From Aricia agestis (Eukaryota > Arthropoda > Insecta > Lepidoptera > Lycaenidae): a stretch of DNA of 64,000 nucleotides. The translations under genes and the position numbers were made by a program. Shown piece after piece: positions 56,713 to 64,000 of the stretch (position 1 is its first letter; each line of letters starts with the position of its first letter). The DNA lies in contig NC_056408.1 of the NCBI RefSeq assembly GCF_905147365.1, positions 2,170,001 through 2,234,000 of the forward strand, read 5' to 3'. The notes under the pieces were generated by a model. It searched no databases and was not told the DNA's origin. It saw only the letters and a list, made by a program, of their open reading frames with translations.

Positions 56713-57015
56713 TAAAAATTACGGGACGTAGCTTTTGCGGCAGTAGGTACCGACCAATCCGGGCCACGGGTAGTAATGAATATAAATTATTTATCAAACT
56801 ACTGAATCGATTTAGATTATTTTTTGGTGACATAGGTTGTAATATATTTTATACCCGTGCGAAGCCGGGGCGGGTCGCTAGTAAAATATATTATAGCCAC
56901 TGAAAAAATAATTAAAATCGATTTAGCAGTTTTGATTTATATTCACTAGGTACTACCCGTGGCCCGCATTGGTCGGTACCGCCGCAAACACTACGTCTCG
57001 CAATTTTTAATTATA
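56713..57015. mobile_element. Foldback around a Helitron 3' end
   Basis: ACGTAGCTTTTGCGGCAGTA...GGTACCGACCAATCCGGGCC...GGTAGTAATGAATATAAAT at left is mirrored by ATTTATATTCACTAGGTACT...GGCCCGCATTGGTCGGTACC...CACTACGTC at right. Between them lies GTGCGAAGCCGGGGCGGGTCG-CTAG (to 56880) and T. Confidence 0.7.
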
Positions 57016-57431
57016 TTTACGTCGTATAAAAACCACAATTTTTTTTTCACGATCAAATTATAAAGTGTCCCACTACCGAAAAAATCTAATGACTGGTATT
57101 TTATTTTATAGTCTGGGATAAAATTGAAGAAATTAAAAAGTGGCAACATCGTAGTGTCATCCCTTTCAAAACTTTTATGCCTGACTATATTATACCCTAC
57201 GAAGCTTTTGCATTAGATTTTTTATGATATTTTTTGTTAAAAAAAATTGAATGTCAATAAGCTGTCATTGTCACCTGTAGAGTCGGTAAATTCGTAAATT
57301 GTGGATTTCTCTATTTTCCTATTATTTAGCGTAACAAAATAACTCCCTAATTTAATGAGATTGTGGAGAACATATGAAATTATCTATTATTATACTTTTT
57401 CTAATTACAATATCTCACAATAGAAGCCACA

Positions 57432-60400
57432 ATGAATATACATTTGAAGGAAGCTTTTTCTCGAATGAAACCAGTATGTGATATGGTGATGATAAATCCT
57501 TCTCCAGATTATATTACGGAATTTGAATCTCTGGTTAGTGAATTGAAGATCGATGTGCTGCAAGAACTCCATCAATATATGCTTTTCCCATTTATAACAC
57601 ACTTGCAATCAAAGGAGATAGAGTAAGTCTTTGTCTTCATACCTTTAACATATTTTATGTTTCAATGTTTTCTTTAATAATTTTATTCGTAAATTTCCAA
57701 ACAGAATAAATATTTGTTTGTTGCAAGTAATATAACATATTTTGCTTTTTCAGAAATAAATATGAAATGCAAAGAGTTCTTGTGCATGGAATGAAGGTTG
57801 TTATCCAAAGGGTTAAGATAACAAGTTATGAAATGTGCTTAAAGATTGAGGTGGCCTTCATGAACCTTATATTTGACAAAACTAAGAAGGGCATGGGTAT
57901 GTGAATGTGTCTTATAAGTTATACCAAAATTTTTAAAATGTTATTTCTACTTGATCTGTTGCACTTTAGCTTAAAACCCTACACTTATGCTGCAACCAAC
58001 TAACCAATAAAAGTGTACCTCAAGGGAGAACTTTCAAATGTATGTACTTAATCCTTTGATCTCGGATTTTTGGAAATATTATGTTGTTCTCGCGGCCACA
58101 TGTGGCCGCTTGGGGTTGAAGCGTTAATAGACTTTGATCTTTTATGACATAATTTAATTTTTGGGAGTAGGATGGCTGCTTGCAAGGCTACTTCTACATT
58201 ATTATATTATGACTTACAATTATGTATGGATGTTGACATTGTATAATTTTAGGTTACAGTTGTAAATTTTATTTTAAAAAGATTAATTTTTACCAAAAAA
58301 GTGAGACCCCGTGCGAGTTTCTTACGCCGGTTCTTCTCGCCGGGATGGTTCCCGAACCGGTGGTGGGTACCAGTAGTATCAACGTTCTGAAAGCATTTGT
58401 TACAAATCTATTCGGAAGTAAAGCAATTTTTATTATTTATTTTATTTTTATTTAAATTCATAAAATTTGTCCTTGCAGTTGCAAATGTCCCAGAGGAGTT
58501 GAAATTAAGTGTGATGGAGTGTCTTACAGCATTGATGATAAACCTTGAGCCGAGTGTACGGCTGAAGTTGCTACAGACTCAGGTTCCACTGCTGGCACAG
58601 ACAGTGTTTCTGTCGGTCCACCTGGCTAAATTGGAAAAGCTAAGAACATTGCGGTATGTGTTTGCAGTATATAAAAAACAAAATACATATTAGCATATAT
58701 TTTAGTAAAATATTACCATATTAACACATTGACGGACGGTACTTTTGTACTGTTGTTCCTAGTTTGACAGTACTTTTTTTCATACATTGCCTATAGACGT
58801 AGTGTCACAACACGTAGGAAATTTATATATGTAGCATGACAGTTATACATTCATAGGTGTCATCCGTCAATCAGCTATCGTCAGCAAAAGGGTTTTTGCT
58901 TGATCCGGGAGACGAAGCCGCATCATATAAGTCCTATAAGTCTTTTTTCCTGCTGTTCATAAGAATTCCTACCCGCCATATACAAAATATGGCCATATAC
59001 CATTTAGCAACCCTGATGCACTGCCGCTGTGCAGTACTAGGCTAAATGTATGAAAAGACGACGTCTAGAGGTGTAGTGTGCGGTGTGGGGGGACGAAAAA
59101 TTTTCAATGTGTGCGTGACAGTACAAAAGTCTAAAATACCTCTATGGTGACAGTACAAAACGCCGCACCTAATACTTGTATGAGAAATCGATCGTCTTGA
59201 AGCGTATGAGCTGTGGCTCGACCTAAACTCGTACGTCGACAGGCATACTGTCATATCGCTTTTTAACATTTTTTAAATATTTACGTCTATGGGCGGTACT
59301 GTCCGTCAATGTATTAAGAGACATTGAACATGTATGACATTACAATAATTTACAATGTACTTTACATTGTTATTGCTTACAATGTTATATTTGCAAAAAA
59401 AAAATTCATACAGTAGTTAGTCACAATGACATTAATAGAAATACAAAAAACAGTGTAGGAAGACACCATGCAGATATATACAAGAGCCAATTTGTCAATG
59501 CCATACATCATAACATCAAAGGTTCAGACACAGGTGTCGGGACACATTGCATAGTTTTTTATCTTTATAATAGATTTATAATTTGATAATATTCTTTTCA
59601 GGCTGGCTGCAATAGATTCTGTGAATGCGCACATAGCATGTCACAGAACACTAACTGATAAAATGGGCCGCATAACAGACCCAGCTATAGAGAAGGCCGT
59701 AGTGCACATGACATCAAGTATATTGCCCGGAGTGCTTGCTTCCTTGCAAGACGTTGCCACTTGCACCGACAACCCGGGGCATGCTGTTATTGTGGTAAGT
59801 GAATCAGCTTTTGCCTGCAGTGTTTCTTGCATAAATAGCATAAATGCCAGCACCTATGCCAATAATCCAACAATAACAGTGTGTTTTTGGGAGAAAGTCG
59901 ACGAGAAAGACGTTTGGGAGAAAGATGACGAAAGAGTATTACAATTATTGATGACTTTAATCTAAATCTATTCAGTATTTATCACTGTCTTGTATTGTGT
60001 TGAGTATGCAACACATAAAAGCAATGTAGCTTCTATTTGTTGTAAAACGCATTATTTATATAAAAAAATGTTTAATTGCAGGCAGCACTAGATGCGATAT
60101 GCAGGATTTTATGCCTCACAATGAACGACAAATTCTTCAGAACAAACAAAGATATTACACCAGAGGATTTCATGAATTTGCTGAAGGACAAAGAAGAAGG
60201 GGATGATGAGGCCACAAGAGGTAACAATTCAATTTATTTACTAATATCATAAACTTTTACCCATACACTCATGAAAAGTCTTTGTAATGCAAATTCATTT
60301 TTTTTTTCAAATTATAATGCTATTTTTTGTAATATTTTTCTTTGCATGGTGTGCAATTTTAAAATTTTATAATATAAATGAGCTTTTGCCCGCGGCTTCG

Positions 60401-63369
60401 CTCGCGTTAAGAAGTATTATTATATACAAACTTTCATCCCCTATTTGAACCCCTTGGGGTTGGAATTTATCAAAATCCTTTCTTAGCGGATGCCTACGTT
60501 ATAACATGCAGGTAGCATGCCAAATTTCAGCCCGATCCGTCTAGTGGCTTGGGCTGTGCGTTGATAGATCACTATGTCAATCAGTCAGTCAGTCACCTTT
60601 GAGTTTTATTGTATATAGAAGTAATTGTAATTTCAGATAGGAAATTGAAAACTGCGACAAAGCTGTCTCGGGAGTGGTACACAATGGCTGGGGAGAAGCT
60701 GAAGACGGTGATCAAGAGTGTGGTGTTGCTGGTGACCCACGAACACCATAGGGTCAGGAAGGAGTTAGCAGTCCTCTGTCACCGAGTCTTGGTGGATTGC
60801 AGCGAGTGAGTTACTTTTATTAGCAAAATATGAAAATTGACCAATGGCACACCTATATTAAATAGCCTAGCATTTATAATATCCATAACCTTCTTCTTAT
60901 GTGTTATGTCACAATGTTAGTTACCATACTCCTCCGAAACGACTTTACTGATTTTTACCAAATTATGCATATTCAGTAGGTCTGATAATCGGCTACTGGG
61001 TACTTTTTATATCAATGATAAGTGTATAATTTGTTGAATAAATAATAGTAAATTATTACAACTCGACACTGATGGCGACCATTGTTTGTGCGAACTGCGA
61101 AGGGATAGCAATGGACGTTGCCATGGTACTTTAATAAAATAATATGGGCGAAATACTTTATATGGCAAAACAACGTTTGCCGAGACAGCTAGTAATATTA
61201 TTAAATGTGAAAGTGTGTTTGCCCATTTGTTACCTCTTCACGCCCAAACCGCTTAAGGCCCTGTGGTTGTTGCAACTACGTAAAATGGGTTTTTTAAAAC
61301 ACGTTTTTAGTAAAGGAAATGTCATTACTTAAGTATAAAATAAGTACCGTTTTAAAATTGAGAAAATTTCCTATAAGTACGCAAAGGTATATCAGTACAC
61401 AATTTGAAAAATTCTGCTCGATAGAAAAAAATCTCAAAGATGACTGGTATAATGCTGTTTTTCATAATTAAATCATTTTATGGCTAAATTACACACTTTC
61501 TAGAAAAAACAAAAAATGTAGTATATGTGTCGTAACCTAACGTAAACGATTTGATATATTTGATATATTTGATTTGTGTATTACTAAAAACAAAAGGTTT
61601 TTCCTCCTATTTTCTATTATCAAGGCACGCGGCGAGCGCGTAACCGCCACTGTACAAGGTGTGCTGATATGAATGTTATTTTAATGTCCTTAAAGTCGAT
61701 ATTTGTACTGACAGACATCACAACCTGCTAATTTTAGGGACTACTGGCCCTTAACGGATTCTGCTAAAATTTGGTATGGAAATACTTTGAGTACCGGGAA
61801 AGAACATAGGATACTTTTTATCCTGGAAAAACGTACGGTTTTCGCGCGGTAACGAACTTTGGCGCAACGGAGTTGCGAGCGTCATCTAGCAATAGAATAA
61901 AAGTTAAAGCAATCTTTACAACAATGCTATTGTTAATTTCAGAACAATGTTGTCATCCCTCCCACTATGTGTAGAGGTGCTTATTTGTTTGACCAATGAC
62001 CCATACATGGAGGTGTCAGAATACTGCTCCAAAGCTGTCCAGGACCACTTCTCGAGAAACCCCGGAGTTGAGGCCATGGAGAGTCTTCGGGATAACTTCA
62101 TACTGGCCATCAATAACTTGCCCAGAGTGCTTAATAATATAGGTAAGTGTGTAAGTAGCTCTGAAAATAGTTTCTGGTGTGATAGTGAAACCACCATTTG
62201 TATATAAATATTAAATACTCTTTAAGTATTGTATGTTTCTTTTTGTTTTAATTGAATATGAATTGAGACTATTAATAACTTTAATTATAGTTTCGCGTCT
62301 TTGAATTTGTTTAAACAAAAGTATTCGTTATGATTTAGTACTACTTTTATTTTTTTCTCTTTATTTTACTTTAATTAAGCTTTACATGCTAAGATTAAGT
62401 CAGCCAAATCATGTTAATTTTCTTCACAGACACATCGCGTAAGCTAAACGCCCTGGACTCCGTACTCGGGTACGCGCGAGTACTAGCAGCGAGCGAGGTG
62501 CGGGCCGGATGCGGGGGGCGGTCCGTCGATGTGCGCCTAGGAGGCGTGGCCGGGGGGCGGGCGCTCCCGTACGACCGCCTGCGCCCCGCCGCGCTCGCAC
62601 TCGTCGCCGCTGCGGCGCTGGACGTGCCACCACAGCTGCTCGCGCGACGCACCGCGTGTGGTGCGTAAGAGCCGGTTGACACGGCGACGTCAACACGCTT
62701 TGTCTCGGGGGCTGCTGTGCGTCAGCGTTGCGTCGACGGAGCGCTGACGTTGCCTTGTTTTACACACAAATAACCAAAGTGTTCACACTGCGCGCTGCGT
62801 CGTGACAGCAGCGCGCAGCGAGGGGGTGTTGACGTTAAGACTGCTTCGTAATAACGCTGCGATGACGCAGCGCCCGTGTGGACATGCTCTAATGCGTACA
62901 CGCTTAAATCTGTATAAAAATATTGGTTGTTAAGATGTCAGTACCTATCTTCGAAATTATTATAATAGTAGTAATAGCTGCAAATAAATGATTATTCTAT
63001 TTTAATAGCAGTAATTTTTACCGTAAATGGATAATATATATTTTTAAAGAGGCTAATAATATGTTTGGTAAATTTTCGTTAGTTATTTTCCGTTTCTATT
63101 TGCATAATATTTCCGTCTACTAATGACCACTTCGGATGAGAGATCACGTAACATCTCTCGTGGTAAACAATTATCAGGTTTAAAGTCTATTAAAATAATT
63201 GAGAATATACCTCGTGGCGATTTTATTGATTATATTGCTTCCTAAACACAATTAAAAAAAACTTATAAATGAATGTTGTACAGAGGCGGCGGAGGCTGTG
63301 GCGTGCGCGGGCGGCGAGCGCGGCACGCCGTGGCGGTCACTGCTCAACGTAGACCCCGGCTTACCTGAG
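57432..63369 (+). CDS. Tti1: TTI1 (TELO2-interacting protein 1), exons 1-9, 3' incomplete
   Basis: Nine exons join in frame with GT-AG introns: 57432-57622, 57754-57896, 58479-58653, 59602-59794, 60082-60220, 60637-60805, 61943-62142, 62430-62660, 63284-63369. They give 1527 bases, 509 codons. The start MNIHLKEAFSRMKPVCDMVM follows GCCACAATG. Family-typical blocks are LQELHQYMLFPF (exon 1), PEELKLSVMECLTALM (exon 3), ILPGVLASLQDVAT (exon 4), LSREWYTMAGEKLKTVIKSV (exon 6) and NDPYMEVSEYCSKAVQ (exon 7). These are alpha-helical HEAT-type repeats. TTI1 is the scaffold of the Tel2-Tti1-Tti2 (TTT) complex, which stabilises PIKK kinases such as mTOR, ATM and ATR in the cytosol. Human TTI1 is about 1,089 residues, so roughly half lies beyond the window. 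Exon 8 is GC-rich (Arg/Ala/Gly-rich protein). Confidence 0.9.
58092..58109. repeat. Perfect palindrome in TTI1 intron 2
   Basis: GCGGCCACATGTGGCCGC, 18 bases, perfect, in an AT-rich intron. GCCGGTTCTTCTCGCCGGGA (near 58330) in the same intron resembles LINE sequence. Confidence 0.8.
58725..59313. mobile_element. piggyBac-like MITE in TTI1 intron 3
   Basis: TTAA duplications (58721-58724, 59314-59317) flank ends CACATTGACGGACGG and GTACTGTCCGTCAATGTA, which are near-inverses. TTAA targets are diagnostic of piggyBac-type transposition. The 589-base interior has no transposase. Confidence 0.75.
60380..60620 (-). mobile_element. Helitron-like repeat D in TTI1 intron 5
   Basis: GAGCTTTTGCCCGCGGCTTC through GATAGATCACTATGTCAATC to TTTGAGTTTTATTGTATATAG, matching 28745-28998. 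It ends only about 16 bases before exon 6. Confidence 0.75.
61690..61889 (+). mobile_element. Helitron H in TTI1 intron 6
   Basis: AATTTGGTATGGAAATACTT, TTTTTATCCTGGAAAAACGT, the hairpin GGCGCAACGGAGTTGCGAGC and CTAG (61886-61889). The last base lies 53 bases upstream of exon 7. The 5' end is approximate. Confidence 0.65.
62669..62889. mobile_element. Harbinger-like MITE at the TTI1 exon 8 donor
   Basis: TAA at 62666-62668 and again at 62890-62892 flanks a GC-rich element with ends GAGCCGGTTGACACGG and CCGTGTGGACATGCTC (imperfect inverses). The three-base TAA target fits PIF/Harbinger MITEs. Internal words such as CTGACG and GCGTCGTGACAGCAGCGCGC repeat in both orientations. Confidence 0.65.
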
Positions 63370-63575
63370 GTACTAACTCTTTATAAAACACCAATTTTTA
63401 AGATTTTATCGCTGGCGAAATTTTTTTGAGCTTGTTTTTTACTTTTTTTTTTTGTTATTTTTGAGCACGGCGACCGAATCAAGATATTACGTAACGCAAA
63501 AAACCTAACGCACGCCTCAACGCCGCACCAATGTGACTGTTCGGCGTTGCCAGAATTCGGCACGGTGTTTGTGTG

Positions 63576-63840
63576 CGTGCGATCGCCAGTCTGTATCTCA
63601 ACAACTGCTATAGCTAGACTTCTGAAATCTTCACAGATTGTGTATAATATCTGTTGCCGCTATAACAACAATTATAACAACTAAAAACAAAATAATATTA
63701 ATATTTAAGGGGGGGTCCCATACAACAAACATGATTTTTTTAGCCTTTTTTGCTCGATATAAATAATGGCAACGGGTAGACACTTGTCACAAAATCCCTA
63801 ATTAAATATATGCGTACTTTAATAATCAATAATAATCTTT
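63576..63840 (+). repeat. Repeat family C, partial, in TTI1 intron 9
   Basis: CAGTCTGTATCTCAACAACTGC, GACTTCTGAAATCTTCACAG and AAGGGGGGGTCCCATACAAC are the central blocks of family C. The ends are missing. Confidence 0.7.
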
Positions 63841-64000
63841 ATATATAAAAGTCAAAGGTGACTGACTGACATGGTGATCTATCAACGCACAGCCCAAACC
63901 ACTGGACGGATCGGGCTGAAATTTTGCTTGCAGGTAGATGTTATGACGTAGGCATCCGCTAAGAAAGGATTTTGATTAATTTCAACCCCAAGGGGTTAAA
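63841..64000 (+). mobile_element. Helitron-like repeat D, cut by the window edge
   Basis: TTATATATAAAAGTCAAAGGTGACTGAC, GATCTATCAACGCACAGCCC and GGCATCCGCTAAGAAAGGAT match the inverse of 28745-28998. The TTI1 gene continues to the right. Confidence 0.75.

Noticed and set aside
59621..59965. 114-codon frame extending past TTI1 exon 4
   Set aside because: It reads through the donor at 59795. The true coding part ends at the GTAAGT junction, which restores frame with exon 5.
62395..62696. Minus-strand Arg/Pro-rich frames opposite TTI1 exon 8
   Set aside because: The plus-strand exon has matching splice phases on both sides. The antisense frames are GC-content artefacts.

Overview
The window looks like nuclear DNA of a lepidopteran insect (moth or butterfly). 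The reasons are AT-rich intergenic DNA, short consensus GT-AG introns, and a dense load of repeat types familiar from Lepidoptera: small non-autonomous Helitrons with TC...CTAG ends inserted between A and T, TIR/foldback MITEs, a SINE/LINE-tail family with a GGGAAT-rich middle, and CTGT/ACAG-rich repeats ending in GGTTCCGTACC. This is pattern recognition without a database search, so no species is named.

Only four protein genes are well supported, and all lie in or near the right half. A GC-rich first exon on the minus strand (23961-24512) starts a gene of unknown function. An intronless, GC-rich minus-strand gene (46886-48412) encodes a membrane-anchored ATP-grasp protein resembling the MysC-type ligases of cyanobacteria and fungi; several expected active-site residues are replaced. 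A single-exon minus-strand gene (50271-51359) encodes a FAM185A-like protein with DUF4097-type repeats. On the plus strand, nine exons between 57432 and 63369 give the first 509 codons of a TTI1 (TELO2-interacting protein 1) orthologue that runs off the right edge. Weaker traces are a THAP-like N-terminus (about 55385-55548, minus), a decayed LINE reverse transcriptase C-terminus (about 12730-13440, minus) and a possible lone exon (26082-26168). The genes have no evident joint function; they are separate transcription units.

Most of the rest is layered mobile DNA. 1-4060: old repeats and hairpin minisatellites. 4063-13790: SINE, Helitron and MITE copies, with a 172-bp satellite array inside a TIR element (7933-8890) and a composite element split by a LINE (11035-13555). 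13790-23480: foldbacks and multi-layer nested insertions. 24513-39380: repeats with two short LTR-like and many palindromic elements. 39382-43690: a 4-kb inverted repeat built from Helitron units. 43690-46230: an AT-rich tract ending in a short LTR with a polypurine tract. 51561-57015: repeats. The TTI1 introns carry their own piggyBac-like, Harbinger-like and Helitron insertions.

The best candidate for something undescribed is the ATP-grasp gene: intronless, compositionally distinct, with a recognisable TATA/initiator promoter, and apparently a pseudoenzyme.
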